From the NCBI RefSeq assembly GCF_003331145.1, contig NZ_QLVE01000002.1, positions 206,961-270,960 on the forward strand: a stretch of 64,000 nt of DNA. The letters run 5' to 3'. The position numbers were made by a program, and so were the translations under genes. Below, piece by piece: positions 25,136 to 34,564 of this stretch. Each line of letters starts with the position of its first letter. Position 1 is the first letter of the stretch. The notes under the pieces are model-generated. The model was given only the letters and a program-made list of their open reading frames with translations. It was not told where the DNA came from and ran no database searches. The stretch comes from Exiguobacterium sp. TNDT2 (GTDB lineage: Bacteria > Bacillota > Bacilli > Exiguobacteriales > Exiguobacteriaceae).

Positions 25136-25771
25136 TTATAATGTGTCTTCGATTGACGTGTCGCCTTTGACGAGGTCAATCGCTTTATTTTTCGCGTTAT
25201 CGTGCCCAATTACGTGAGCGAGGAACGCTGCGACGTCCGCACGTGGGACTTCGCCCGTGTCGATATCCCCAATCTTCACGTTGCCGGTACCGGCGTCATC
25301 TGTGAGAGCGCCTGGGCGAACAATCGTGTACGTCAATCCGCTCGATTCAAGCAAGCGATCCGCGTGATGCTTCGCGACATAATATGGTTTCATCTCTTCC
25401 GGCCATGCCGAACGATCTTCCGATTTCAAAGCGCTAACCATGACGAACTGTTTCACATTCCCGTTCGCCTGAGCCGCCTCAATACTTTTCGCCGCGCCGT
25501 CAAGGTCGATTAACAGTGTTTTATCGGCTCCGGTGCTGCCGCCCGAACCGGCCGCGAAGACGACCACGTCCATGCCGGACATCGCCTGTTCAAGTGACGA
25601 CACGTCACCTTCGAGGTCACCTAAAACGGCTTGATAGCCTTTCGATGTGAAGTCGTCGAGTTGCTCTTGTTTCCGGACCATCGCCGTGACTCGGTGTTTC
25701 CCTTCCTCGTGCAATCGTTCCACGAGCTGTTTTCCAATCTGTCCATTCGCGCCTATTACAAATACGTTCAT
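25136..25771 (-). CDS. Atypical SDR, NAD(P)H-binding YhfK-like protein
   Basis: 211 residues beginning MNVFVIGANGQIGKQLVERL, the TGxxGxxG-like dinucleotide loop of atypical SDRs, then VVVFAAGSGGS near 70 and YYVAKHHADRLLESSGLTYTIVRPGALTDD near 128-158. This matches the NmrA/YhfK group of nucleotide-binding sugar-epimerase-like proteins. GAGGAGGAAGACAG precedes the ATG at 25771. It follows thiE by 23 bases on the same strand and is probably co-transcribed with the thi genes, although no thiamine role is known. Confidence 0.8.
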   Translation of the reverse strand: MNVFVIGANGQIGKQLVERLHEEGKHRVTAMVRKQEQLDDFTSKGYQAVLGDLEGDVSSLEQAMSGMDVVVFAAGSGGSTGADKTLLIDLDGAAKSIEAAQANGNVKQFVMVSALKSEDRSAWPEEMKPYYVAKHHADRLLESSGLTYTIVRPGALTDDAGTGNVKIGDIDTGEVPRADVAAFLAHVIGHDNAKNKAIDLVKGDTSIEDTL

Positions 25772-25794
25772 CTGTCTTCCTCCTCGATTTGAAT

Positions 25795-26433
25795 TCAGAG
25801 ACAAGCGAAACGCCGTGTGGCTATGGCCACATTCGGTGCAGAAGCGATGGCCGAGATGACGGCGACGCCGTCCGCCCCGTCGTTCAGAATCATCGGGACG
25901 TGTTCCGGTAAAATGCCACCAATCCCCACGATTGGCAGCTCTCGATACATGGCTCGAACTTGACGGATAAGCACCGTCCCGTTGACGGCCCCGGCGTCTT
26001 CTTTCGAAGTCGTCGGGTAAATGGGGCCAATGCCCACATAATCCGCATGCTCGATAGCTGCTGTCGCTTCTTCGAGCGTGTGGACCGAGACACCGAGCCA
26101 TTTGTCTGGACCAATCCGCGCTCGAACGATTGCGGCCTCGGCATCGTCTTGTCCGATATGCACGCCGTCCGCATCGATGCGTTCTGCTAGTGCGACGTCG
26201 TCATTGATGATGAACGGGACGTCATACGAGCGGCAAAGTGTTTGCAACGCTCTCGCCATCGCTTCTTTTTTATCCCCATACAGTGCCTCTTTACCTTTTT
26301 CACGAAATTGGAAACATGTCACGCCACATTGGAGCGCTGTTTCAACCGTCTGGAGCATGTCATCCGTGTTCGCTGTCCCACAAATAAAGTAGAGCCGCAA
26401 CTGATCAGCGATGGTTCGTTGTGATGGATTCAA
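25795..26433 (-). CDS. thiE: Thiamine-phosphate synthase
   Basis: A 212-residue TIM-barrel enzyme that joins HMP-PP and thiazole phosphate to thiamine phosphate. CFQFREKG near 41-48 binds the pyrimidine, VPFIINDDVALAERIDADGVHIGQDD near 72-97 holds the Mg and diphosphate residues, and VGIGPIYPTTSKEDAG near 133 and VGIGGI near 167 are family loops. GAGGAGGG lies eight bases before a TTG at 26433, taken as the start, and the gene overlaps thiD by 29 bases. Confidence 0.92.
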   Translation of the reverse strand: MNPSQRTIADQLRLYFICGTANTDDMLQTVETALQCGVTCFQFREKGKEALYGDKKEAMARALQTLCRSYDVPFIINDDVALAERIDADGVHIGQDDAEAAIVRARIGPDKWLGVSVHTLEEATAAIEHADYVGIGPIYPTTSKEDAGAVNGTVLIRQVRAMYRELPIVGIGGILPEHVPMILNDGADGVAVISAIASAPNVAIATRRFACL

Positions 26434-27244
26434 TCGTCACGCCCTCCTCTCCATACGCCGCATGTGCCCAATGGTTCGTCGGCCCATGTCCGGCACCAAT
26501 ATCGAGTCCATACGTGATGGCACTTTGAATGAATCGCTTGGCGGTCACCGTCGCCTCCAGGATGGAATGCCCTTTGGCAAGTTCCGCCGTGAGTGCCGCT
26601 GAAAACGTGCAACCGGTGCCGTGCGTGTCACTCGTCTGGATGCGCGGAGCCGACAAGATAAACGTCTCGGACGCCGTCATGATCAAGTCGTCCGCAGATT
26701 CGCCTTCGAGATGGCCGCCCTTTAAGACGACCGCGCGCACACCATATGCTAGCATCCGCCATGCCGCTTCGATGCGGTCCTCAAACGTCCGAATCGTCAT
26801 TCCCGTCAGCACTTCCGCTTCCGGCACGTTCGGTGTGACGACGGTCGCGAGCGGCAACAAGGATGTCTTGAGCGCATCGACCGCCGTGTCCTGTAAAAGC
26901 GAGGCCCCGCCTTTCGCAATCATGACCGGGTCGACGACGAGTTGGCCTAACGCGTGACGCCGCACCCCGGCAGCGACCACCTCGATGCGCTCTGCATCGA
27001 ATAACATCCCGGTCTTGCACGCCGCAATCAAAAAGTCGGCGCCAATCGCATCAAGTTGTTGCGTCACGAGTTCCGGTGACACGGCCTCGACCCCATGCAC
27101 CCCACGCGTGTTTTGGGCTGTAACGGCCGTCACAACGCTCGTGCCGAACACACCGAGTTCTTGAAACGTCTTCAAATCAGCTTGAATGCCTGCACCACCG
27201 CCCGAATCCGAACCAGCGATCGTCAATACTTGCGGCCGCATCAT
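26405..27244 (-). CDS. thiD: Hydroxymethylpyrimidine/phosphomethylpyrimidine kinase
   Basis: 279 residues of the ribokinase fold. VLTIAGSDSGGGAGIQADLKTF opens the protein, VTAVTAQNTRGVH follows, and SDTHGTGCTFSAAL near 207 holds the catalytic Asp/Gly-rich anion hole. It phosphorylates HMP twice for ThiE. Tandem ATGs lie at 27244 and 27241, overlapping the thiM stop. It is third in the tenA-thiM-thiD-thiE chain. Confidence 0.92.
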   Translation of the reverse strand: MMRPQVLTIAGSDSGGGAGIQADLKTFQELGVFGTSVVTAVTAQNTRGVHGVEAVSPELVTQQLDAIGADFLIAACKTGMLFDAERIEVVAAGVRRHALGQLVVDPVMIAKGGASLLQDTAVDALKTSLLPLATVVTPNVPEAEVLTGMTIRTFEDRIEAAWRMLAYGVRAVVLKGGHLEGESADDLIMTASETFILSAPRIQTSDTHGTGCTFSAALTAELAKGHSILEATVTAKRFIQSAITYGLDIGAGHGPTNHWAHAAYGEEGVTIESITTNHR

Positions 27245-28029
27245 GACACCACCTCGATGCGATCACTCGGCAACTCGACAGCCGTCATCTTGCCAAGCTC
27301 ATTCAAGAAATGGACCGGGAAATCGCCCGGCCCGTCTGCCAAAACAGTGGCGAGTTCCCCGCACCGGGCATACCCGGCGAGCGCTGTCGCCGTGGCCGCG
27401 ACAACGTCACCCTCGACTGCGAGAAACGCACCGACGACCGCACTGAGTAAACAGCCGGTCCCCGTCGTCCGGGCCATCACTGCAGTGCCGCCTTTGATTT
27501 CAATCGTAACGTCCCCGTCGCTGACGACGTCCGTCTCGCCGGTCACGGCAACGACACAGTTATAACGCTGGGCCGCCGCACGAGCGATTTGATTCAAATC
27601 ATCTCGCGCTTCCCCTGCGTCCACACCGCGCGCTGTCGCGTCGAGATCGATTAACGTCGCGATTTCTCCGGCATTGCCACGGATGACCGTCACGCCGACG
27701 TGTTGTAGAATCGCCTCGGCGACGTCGCGTCGAAACGAGGTCGCTCCGACCCCGACCGGATCGAAGACAATCGGACGACCCGCTTGATTCGCTGCCTGTC
27801 CAGCTCGAATCATCGTCCGTTCCGTCATCGCATCGAGCGTACCGATATTGAGCACGAGCGCATCGCTCACAGACGCCATCTCGGCCACTTCTTCGACAGC
27901 TGACGCCATCACCGGGGCCGCCCCGATGGCGAGCAATCCGTTCGCCGAAAAGTTGGCGACGACGATATTCGTGATGTTGTGGATGAGTGGCCGTTCGGCT
28001 CTGACTTTGTCCCATAGATCGCGTTTCAT
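27241..28029 (-). CDS. thiM: Hydroxyethylthiazole kinase
   Basis: 262 residues starting MKRDLWDKVRAERPLIHNITN, followed by VVANFSANGLLAIGAAPVM, both typical of ThiM, and a C-terminal RTTGTGCLLSAVVGAFLAV nucleotide loop near 190. It phosphorylates salvaged thiazole. The start at 28029 overlaps the tenA stop as ATGA and has GGGGGTGAG in front. Confidence 0.93.
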   Translation of the reverse strand: MKRDLWDKVRAERPLIHNITNIVVANFSANGLLAIGAAPVMASAVEEVAEMASVSDALVLNIGTLDAMTERTMIRAGQAANQAGRPIVFDPVGVGATSFRRDVAEAILQHVGVTVIRGNAGEIATLIDLDATARGVDAGEARDDLNQIARAAAQRYNCVVAVTGETDVVSDGDVTIEIKGGTAVMARTTGTGCLLSAVVGAFLAVEGDVVAATATALAGYARCGELATVLADGPGDFPVHFLNELGKMTAVELPSDRIEVVS

Positions 28030-28700
28030 CGTCTCACCCCCGATGGTAACGTCCACGACTCGAGCGTCCACGCCATCTCCCAAAACGCATGTTCATAATA
28101 ACAACTCTTCAAGAACAGCTGTTGATACCGGACCCGTTCTTCCGCTGTCGCTTGTCCGGCGAGCACGTCGAGCCGTTCAATCTGTTCTTCGACGAGGTCG
28201 CGGAACCATTCCGACCCGTACGTCGCAATCCACGTCGCATAAATCGGATGATCGGGTGTCGCGTCTTTCAATCGCTCTCCGATTTCATAATAGACCCAGT
28301 AGCACGGTAAGATCGCGGCGAGCACGTCACCGAGCGTCGGACCTGCCTGTTGCATATGGAGCGCATAAGCATAAGCGGTCGGGGCCGGCTCAAACGTCGC
28401 CCACTCCGCCTCTGTCACGTCGAGCAACGTGAAGAACTCACGGTGCAACGCATGCTCCGCTTCAATCGTATGAAGCGCGTGCGTCAAAAAACGGCTCGCT
28501 ACTTCCATGTTCGGGGCGAGGGTCGCGCCTTTCGCCTGCACTTTGGAGAACTGGTTCAAATAATATGAGTCTTGCATGACGTAATGCCGAAATTTCGCCT
28601 CGTCGAGTTCACCCGTTCCGAGCTCGCGGACGAACGGATGGTCAAAGCTGGCTTGAAACAAGGCATCGGCCTTTTGTCGAAGATGTGCGGTGAATGTCAT
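28026..28700 (-). CDS. tenA: Aminopyrimidine aminohydrolase / thiaminase II
   Basis: 224 residues, all helical. LPCYWVYYEIGERL near 135 holds the catalytic Cys and YYEHAFWEMAWTLE near 205 the catalytic Glu of TenA. HYVMQDSYYLNQF near 41 is the substrate Tyr/Asp region. The enzyme releases HMP from degraded thiamine for re-use. AAAGGAGG lies eight bases before the ATG. It is first gene behind the TPP riboswitch. Confidence 0.92.
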   Translation of the reverse strand: MTFTAHLRQKADALFQASFDHPFVRELGTGELDEAKFRHYVMQDSYYLNQFSKVQAKGATLAPNMEVASRFLTHALHTIEAEHALHREFFTLLDVTEAEWATFEPAPTAYAYALHMQQAGPTLGDVLAAILPCYWVYYEIGERLKDATPDHPIYATWIATYGSEWFRDLVEEQIERLDVLAGQATAEERVRYQQLFLKSCYYEHAFWEMAWTLESWTLPSGVRR

Positions 28701-28721
28701 TCATGTCTCCTCCTTTGTTAT

Positions 28722-28758
28722 AAAAAAAGACGCCGCCTCCCATAACGGAAGCGGCGTC
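28722..28758 (-). terminator. Riboswitch-controlled terminator of the thi leader
   Basis: GACGCCGC/GCGGCGTC (28729-28736 with 28751-28758) is followed on the minus strand by seven T and lies between the TPP aptamer and tenA. It should form when TPP is bound. Confidence 0.85.
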
Positions 28759-28795
28759 GGATTTACACAAAGTGTACGAGAACAATCGGTTCGCC

Positions 28796-28885
28796 CACTT
28801 CCCTACGCTAGCGTGAACTAGATCAGGTTCAAAGGGTCTGGACCTCGTCCATCTCAGCCGCGTCACGCGACTCCCCTAGTGGTAA
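28796..28885 (-). promoter_or_regulatory. TPP riboswitch (THI element)
   Basis: On the minus strand the leader reads GGGGAGTCGCG, then GGCTGAGATGG, then ACCCTTTGAACCTGATCTAG, then the CTAGCGTAGGGAAGTGG end. These are the conserved thi-box elements, including the CUGAGA pyrimidine-binding and the ACCUGAU segments. It precedes tenA and a terminator, so it acts by transcription attenuation. Confidence 0.95.
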
Positions 28886-28915
28886 ACATTATGAAATTCG
28901 GTCGTCTACGACCAC

Positions 28916-28944
28916 ATCATATCAGTCTTTATCTTTGTTGAAAA
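28916..28944 (-). promoter_or_regulatory. Promoter of the thi operon
   Basis: On the minus strand TTTTCA, 17 bases, then TATGAT with an upstream TG (extended -10). Transcription from about 28909 would give a leader of about 209 nt holding the riboswitch. Confidence 0.65.
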
Positions 28945-28948
28945 CCCT

Positions 28949-30397
28949 TTATCGCGAGAAGTGACGGTTCAACAACGTCCCCATTTGGGAGAACCGTTCG
29001 GTACCGAGTTTGCGCCGATTCGACGCGGCGAACACGTAATAATCGACTTTGCCCATGTAGTAAATCAAGCGCAGGCCGGCCAAGAAGAACGTAATCGTCG
29101 TACTGATAGCAAAGCCGACACCGTACCAGTCGATGCCGCGCGGTAAGAGCAACAACGTGAACAAGGCGTTCAGCGTGAAGAAGGACAGATTGATGAACAG
29201 TGCCCCGCGCCGGTCCTCGAAATAGAGCAACAACAGCGTCAAGATAAGAATCATCGCGTTCGAGAACGCCGCGAGCGTCGTCATCTGAAAAATTTGGCCG
29301 ATCTCATCCGGGACACCGATCCAACCGACGAAGGCGCTCGCCATGAGGATGGCGAACAGGGTCACAACACCTTGACTCCGCGCGAGTCGAATCAACTCAT
29401 TTTTTAATACTGTCGTCATCGTCTGTTTCGCCTTTTCGATTTGATGGAGCGCTCCGCCGTAATTGATCAACCCATAAAATGTGCGATAGCGCTCATAAAA
29501 CCGGGTCTCGACAGCGACGACGAACAATAGTTGCGTCGGGATAATCGTCAAGTACGACCAAAAGATGGCCGTATCATAATACGGGTTGAACAAGAATGAG
29601 TCCGCGATGACGACACGCCCTTCGCCGAACCAGATGATGAAATTCGTGACCCAAATCCCAAGCACGTACAACACCCCGATAGCAAACAAATCCGGATAGC
29701 GGTCGAAGTACTTGAAGTACGAGAACTCTTTCACCGCGTAGCGAAGAGGGAACGTCCGAAGCATCGCGAAGAACAGGCCGAACAACGTTACAATCATCCC
29801 GACCGTGAAGCCGAGCAACAACTCGAGGCTCGACGGATCGGTCATGAGACGACTGATCGCATAAACGCTTACGACCGAGATGAGGCCGCCTAGCAAGAAA
29901 CTATAGGCCACCGCTTGATAATATTTAGCGGCACTTAAAAACAAGAACATGACCCAGATGACGTTGATCGTCATGAACAAGACGAACAGCGTCAATTTGT
30001 AAAAGAAGTCGAGCGGAGACAATAGCCAAAAGATGCTATACAAAATTGTCGCGGCGAGAATCGTCACTTTAAGCATCCCGGTGAAGACCGGGAAAATCTC
30101 GTGCGCCTTCTTCTCGTAAAACAAGTCCGCCACGTATCGGGTGACGACGAGTTGTTGGAAACTGAACAAGATTTGCGAGAAGATGAACGCATACGAGACC
30201 GAGATCATGAAGAGCGTCCTCTCGGCGAGCGATAACGCCGGCATTTGAAATGCCAACCATTGAATCGTCCCGACGACCAAGATGACGATTAACCACGGGC
30301 CGGATGTGACGAGGCCTGAGAACGTATACGCCTTCAACCTGGACGAATAGTAGTCTTCTTGGAACAACTTCTGCAACTTAAACCCGATGCCCGCCAT
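28949..30397 (-). CDS. pelG: PelG, polysaccharide transporter of the Pel system
   Basis: 482 residues with about 12 membrane helices, a MOP-superfamily exporter-like fold. The N-terminus MAGIGFKLQKLFQEDYYSSRLKAY matches PelG proteins of Gram-negative and Gram-positive pel operons. It is thought to export the N-acetylgalactosamine-rich Pel polymer through the cytoplasmic membrane together with PelD and PelE. GAGGAGGGAACAGT fixes the ATG at 30397. It overlaps pelF by 20 bases and is last in the operon; no terminator is visible before the thi promoter. Confidence 0.9.
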   Translation of the reverse strand: MAGIGFKLQKLFQEDYYSSRLKAYTFSGLVTSGPWLIVILVVGTIQWLAFQMPALSLAERTLFMISVSYAFIFSQILFSFQQLVVTRYVADLFYEKKAHEIFPVFTGMLKVTILAATILYSIFWLLSPLDFFYKLTLFVLFMTINVIWVMFLFLSAAKYYQAVAYSFLLGGLISVVSVYAISRLMTDPSSLELLLGFTVGMIVTLFGLFFAMLRTFPLRYAVKEFSYFKYFDRYPDLFAIGVLYVLGIWVTNFIIWFGEGRVVIADSFLFNPYYDTAIFWSYLTIIPTQLLFVVAVETRFYERYRTFYGLINYGGALHQIEKAKQTMTTVLKNELIRLARSQGVVTLFAILMASAFVGWIGVPDEIGQIFQMTTLAAFSNAMILILTLLLLYFEDRRGALFINLSFFTLNALFTLLLLPRGIDWYGVGFAISTTITFFLAGLRLIYYMGKVDYYVFAASNRRKLGTERFSQMGTLLNRHFSR

Positions 30398-31796
30398 ACT
30401 GTTCCCTCCTCGTTTCATAGATGGCCTTGTAGCGGTCCACGACCTGCTGGAGACGATAATATTGGCGGACGCGCTCTCGCCCGTTCTTACCGAAACGCAT
30501 TCGTTCCTGCGGATAATCCATCATCCACTCGACCTTGTCCGCTACTGCTTCCGGATGAACCGGGGGCACAATAAAACCAGCCGGTCCGAACGGGTCGTCT
30601 GCTCGGCCGTACAGGAGCTCGGAGCATGCCCCGACATCGGTGGCGACCCACGGAATGCCGGCCGCCATTCCCTCAAGAATCGCGAGCGGCTGACCTTCCG
30701 AAATGCTCGTCAGGAGCAATAAATCGAAGGTCGGCAAATAGGCTTGGACGTCCACTTTCCCGACGAGCTCGACGTAATCGGTCAATCCACTCTGTTCAAT
30801 GAGCAGACGGCACTCTTCCGCATAATCCTCATCTTCATCGAGCGGCCCCATGATTGTCAGCTTGAACAGACGATGCCGCTCCTGCAAAATCTTGGCGGCG
30901 TAAATCATTGTCTTTAAGTCTTTGATTGGGACTAAGCGGACGATGGCACCGATTTGAAAGAGATCGTTATGAGGGCGCTCCACGACTTCTTGAATTTGTC
31001 GCTCCGCAATGCCGTTAGCGATGATTTTCGTCTTCTCGCTCGGGGCGCCAATCCATTCTTGATATTCACGATTCCGCTCAAACAAGGCGATAATCTCATC
31101 GGCCGCATTGTACGCTTCACGCGACAAGTGATGGAAGAAGCGGACCCATCTCGGCTTATACGGTGCCGGTATCCAATATGACTGTAAAATTTCCTCTTCA
31201 CGTTCCCGCGAGTAGATGCCGTGCTCCGTCAAGATGAAGGGGATTCCTTGCGTTTCTTTCATGTAAGAGGCGACCACGCCGGCATAGCCCGTCGATACGG
31301 AGTGGACGAGATCGACTTTCGGAAGCGGTTGATGGAGCACCCGTAAGATCGGGGTGTACATACTTTGCCACATCCAAAAGTAGTCGATGAACGACCCACC
31401 GTTCATCTCTTCGGAGTAAGCCGATTTCACGTTTTTCCAAAAGAACTCGCTTGCAAAAAACACTTGACTCGAAGGTACCTTTTTTCCAAGTAAGCGAAGT
31501 GCTTGCCGATTCGGACTTTTCAACATGAGCCAGTCGGATACATGCTCCTCTTCCTCGGCATCCCATTTGATCCGTCCTTTTGCGCGCTCGCCCACATCAT
31601 GTAAATACAAATGGGTGATTCCTGAGACGTTGGGCGGTAACGGATACTTCATTTCTTCCGGACGTTTCTCATTCGGCTGAATCGAAATGATTTCAAACGA
31701 CACATTCGGCATTTCTTCAATCAATGTCTGTGTCCAACTCGAAACGCCTCCGCTGACGTACGGATAACTTCCCTCTAACACGAGTCCAATTTTCAT
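30378..31796 (-). CDS. pelF: PelF, GT4 glycosyltransferase of the Pel system
   Basis: 472 residues, starting MKIGLVLEGSYPYVSGGVSSW, the PelF signature. HGIYSRERE near 186 and a C-terminal GT-B domain with TSISEGQPLAILEGMAAGIPWVATDVG (about 372-398), whose E-x7-E binds the nucleotide sugar, complete the picture. PelF is the cytosolic polymerase using UDP-GalNAc. AGGGGGAGG precedes the ATG, which overlaps the deacetylase stop as ATGA. Confidence 0.92.
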   Translation of the reverse strand: MKIGLVLEGSYPYVSGGVSSWTQTLIEEMPNVSFEIISIQPNEKRPEEMKYPLPPNVSGITHLYLHDVGERAKGRIKWDAEEEEHVSDWLMLKSPNRQALRLLGKKVPSSQVFFASEFFWKNVKSAYSEEMNGGSFIDYFWMWQSMYTPILRVLHQPLPKVDLVHSVSTGYAGVVASYMKETQGIPFILTEHGIYSREREEEILQSYWIPAPYKPRWVRFFHHLSREAYNAADEIIALFERNREYQEWIGAPSEKTKIIANGIAERQIQEVVERPHNDLFQIGAIVRLVPIKDLKTMIYAAKILQERHRLFKLTIMGPLDEDEDYAEECRLLIEQSGLTDYVELVGKVDVQAYLPTFDLLLLTSISEGQPLAILEGMAAGIPWVATDVGACSELLYGRADDPFGPAGFIVPPVHPEAVADKVEWMMDYPQERMRFGKNGRERVRQYYRLQQVVDRYKAIYETRREQYGGHRV

Positions 31797-33640
31797 TGCG
31801 CCTCCCCCTTGATGGCGATTTCTGCATTCGCCGATGTCAGCTTGACAAGATAGAGCGGTCGGTCGGCCTCCCACTGTTCGACCGTCCCAAAATCAAACTC
31901 TCCGGTCTCAAGTGATTGACCTGGTTTCAAACGAACGATGAAATGGGACGGGTTGACAAGCCCTTCTCCAGCCAAATAGACGGTCGACTCATCAAACGTG
32001 ACATTTAAATCGGCTTGTTGATACGTAATCATCTTTTCAGTCGCATAATGTTGCGTGTACGCCTCGAGGTGTGGGTAATCGTCATTTACATCGCGCACAA
32101 TTTTACGCAGACTCACGAACATCGTATCCCAGTCGCGTCCAAACGCCCGGTCTGGGTCGATGACATCATCCGGATGAATGAAATGTGAAAACACGCCGAA
32201 GTTGGCGATTGCATCAACCATCTGGAAAATCGACCCGCGCTCTTCTCCGTAATCACTCGTGACGCGCGGGAAATGATAGAGATGTGAATGCGTCGCATCA
32301 AATTCAAATTCTTGTATAAAGTCTCCGTTTTCAGGTTCCCCTGTATAGAGGGATGCAATCGTACGAAGCTCCGGCAACGCTTCAGCAATCGCATCGACAC
32401 CGGTCCGATTGAGGGCATTCGAGGGCGGGACGTATGACTTAAGCGTCTCAGCCGGGAAATAATTGGCGAACACGGCTTCGGCTTGTAATAATGAACGCTT
32501 CATTTCTTCTTTATCTTTCCAAGGAATATATTCATACGTCGGATCAATCGGTTCATCAGCTGTGACCAGTGATTGATGGTTATAGCCGTGAAGGCCGATC
32601 TCCCCGCCGTGAGCAATCAGTTTACGTCCGAAGTAAAGCATCGGAAATTCACCACGTTTGATCAACTGCTCATCGACGAGTTCCATCTCTTCCTCATACG
32701 TCCCGATCATGGCACCTGTATAAATCAAATCTTCCTCTTCTGCTAGGTCGACCATGTCTTCCCACCAATTCTCAGCGAAGAAATCTTTGACCGATTTATC
32801 AAGCGGCGTGGCGGAGACGTCTTTCATTTTCCCGTCCATGACCGGTGCCGGAAAATCATCGATGTACATGAGTTTAATGGCTGCTTGTGCCGTGACGAAC
32901 GCCGGTGGCATCGTGCCGAGCGTTTGGACGAACAAGCCGCGTATCATTTTTTGGTCGGTGATTGTCGTATTCCAGTAAAGGACATTCCCGTCACCGACGC
33001 TATATTCCCAAAGAATCGGGAAATCTTCGGCTGATAGTAAGACGTTGGCATCATCTGCAATCGCGAAATCAATTAGACTATGGACAAATAAATCGTCCGG
33101 CGGGTTCAAGTCGATATATCCAGGAAAAATCGTCTCTTCAAAATTCAAGCCGTATACGTCTGGCACGAATTCGCCAATTTCTTCAATCCCGGTCAACTCG
33201 TTCCACGCCGGGTCTTTGAATCGGTTTGCAAAGACGATGTTCCCGCCTTGTTCGACATAACGTTTCATCTCCGCAAATGGCCATTCGGCAGTGCGTTCAC
33301 CCGTGAAAATAATAATGGTGTATGGAGAAGGCGCAATCGAGCCGACGTCGCCAGGAGTCACTTCGCGTACGTCGAGCTTCGCATACTGTAGACCGTGCAG
33401 GAGATTGTCCGCTGTTTTAACGGCCAAATCTCCCTCATCCCGAACGAGATAAATTTGAAGTTGATGCTCTCCGGCTTTCGCTGAGGCGTTGTTCTTCAAC
33501 TGGTCAATCTTTACCTTTTGCTCGGTGACGTTCGGCAATAACGTATGCAGCGAATGAATCCGTACGTATTGAATCGCACCGACGATGACTAACAATAGGA
33601 CGATGAAGAGCGAGAATGAGATTATAGTTCGTTTTTCCAT
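31793..33640 (-). CDS. pelA_DA: Pel polysaccharide deacetylase (PelA deacetylase domain protein, DUF2194)
   Basis: 615 residues with an N-terminal signal anchor (about 5-25), an extracellular flavodoxin-like region (about 60-240) and a CE4-like deacetylase core. Asp261-Asp262 in LMYIDDFPAP and His351-x3-His355 in GLHGYNH fit the catalytic base and metal ligands. In Pseudomonas these functions are part of PelA; in Gram-positive pel operons a separate protein carries them. It should partly deacetylate the polymer outside the cell. It overlaps pelE by 19 bases and pelF as ATGA. Confidence 0.88.
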   Translation of the reverse strand: MEKRTIISFSLFIVLLLVIVGAIQYVRIHSLHTLLPNVTEQKVKIDQLKNNASAKAGEHQLQIYLVRDEGDLAVKTADNLLHGLQYAKLDVREVTPGDVGSIAPSPYTIIIFTGERTAEWPFAEMKRYVEQGGNIVFANRFKDPAWNELTGIEEIGEFVPDVYGLNFEETIFPGYIDLNPPDDLFVHSLIDFAIADDANVLLSAEDFPILWEYSVGDGNVLYWNTTITDQKMIRGLFVQTLGTMPPAFVTAQAAIKLMYIDDFPAPVMDGKMKDVSATPLDKSVKDFFAENWWEDMVDLAEEEDLIYTGAMIGTYEEEMELVDEQLIKRGEFPMLYFGRKLIAHGGEIGLHGYNHQSLVTADEPIDPTYEYIPWKDKEEMKRSLLQAEAVFANYFPAETLKSYVPPSNALNRTGVDAIAEALPELRTIASLYTGEPENGDFIQEFEFDATHSHLYHFPRVTSDYGEERGSIFQMVDAIANFGVFSHFIHPDDVIDPDRAFGRDWDTMFVSLRKIVRDVNDDYPHLEAYTQHYATEKMITYQQADLNVTFDESTVYLAGEGLVNPSHFIVRLKPGQSLETGEFDFGTVEQWEADRPLYLVKLTSANAEIAIKGEAQ

Positions 33641-34560
33641 GATGTCGTGTCACTCCATTCTTCAAACAACAGTCGGTACTCATATGGCACATCCTCGAGT
33701 GTGAACTGGGTCTGCATCATAAACATGACCGCCTTCACTTCATTCCATCGCTCGCGCTCATAATAGTAGTTGATGAGCATGAGATGGGATTCGATCCGTT
33801 CTGGAAAATGATGGACGTATTCTTTCAGGATGTTCAATTGCTCTTTCGGACGCTGTAACGTGAGATAAATCTCGTTCAAGTCCTCATAGATCCATGGCGT
33901 CGGCGGATAGAGCGTTTTCGCTTTCAACAACTCCTCGAGCCAAGCGTCCCGTTTGTCTTTCAACATGACCTCGGTGATGAGTTCGCTATGGATCATTCGT
34001 TTGTAAACCATCGCAAGCCGATGAATCGTGTCGGGCTTCCCTAAATCATACTCACGTTTCGCAAGCTTTAATTCCTGTTCATATTGATCGATTAAGATAT
34101 TCATCGTCGCCGCGGCATAATGGACCGTCTCACTGTCGGTACTTTCGAGCCCCATCTGTAAATACTTCCCTTGCTGGTCAATCGACTGATTGACGTGGGT
34201 CAAAATCGAATGTTTGCGGATGGCCGGATCTTTCGAGTTGATCGCATCGGTGAGCGGCAACAGATGGGTGCTGTTGCTTGCTTCATGACGAATTTGTTCA
34301 TAGTTGACGACCTTGAAATCGATGTAATCGTCATAGTCTTCAATCAGCCCGCTTCGTCCGAATCGTGCAGCAATCCGATACACCACATAGACGGCAAGTT
34401 CGGCTAGAAACGGTAAGAACAGACCGAAACTGAGCGCAGCGACGGCAACCCCATAGTCAGGTGCTTTCATTTTTTGTTTCAACCCAATCAATAAGAGGAA
34501 AGCGACCAGCGCGTGGACGACATAAATTCCGATGATCAGGAGACGAATGGTAGCGTCCAT
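33622..34560 (-). CDS. pelE: PelE, membrane TPR protein of the Pel system
   Basis: 312 residues: two membrane helices (about 5-27 and 38-61), then an all-helical cytosolic part with TPR-like repeats, including TPWIYEDLNEIYLTLQRPKE and IESHLMLINYYYERERWNEV near 220-280. This is the PelE layout. In the known system PelE forms a membrane complex with PelD, F and G. It begins four bases after pelD and overlaps the deacetylase gene. Confidence 0.82.
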   Translation of the reverse strand: MDATIRLLIIGIYVVHALVAFLLLIGLKQKMKAPDYGVAVAALSFGLFLPFLAELAVYVVYRIAARFGRSGLIEDYDDYIDFKVVNYEQIRHEASNSTHLLPLTDAINSKDPAIRKHSILTHVNQSIDQQGKYLQMGLESTDSETVHYAAATMNILIDQYEQELKLAKREYDLGKPDTIHRLAMVYKRMIHSELITEVMLKDKRDAWLEELLKAKTLYPPTPWIYEDLNEIYLTLQRPKEQLNILKEYVHHFPERIESHLMLINYYYERERWNEVKAVMFMMQTQFTLEDVPYEYRLLFEEWSDTTSWKNEL

Positions 34561-34564
34561 ATCG

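Noticed and set aside
25136..26101. Longer 321-codon version of the YhfK-like SDR
   Set aside because: The extra 110 N-terminal residues are the antisense-like shadow of thiE; AAGGAGG before 25771 sets the start.
27848..28432. A 194-codon plus-strand open frame
   Set aside because: Antisense to thiM and tenA; product is low-complexity Ser/Thr/Arg.
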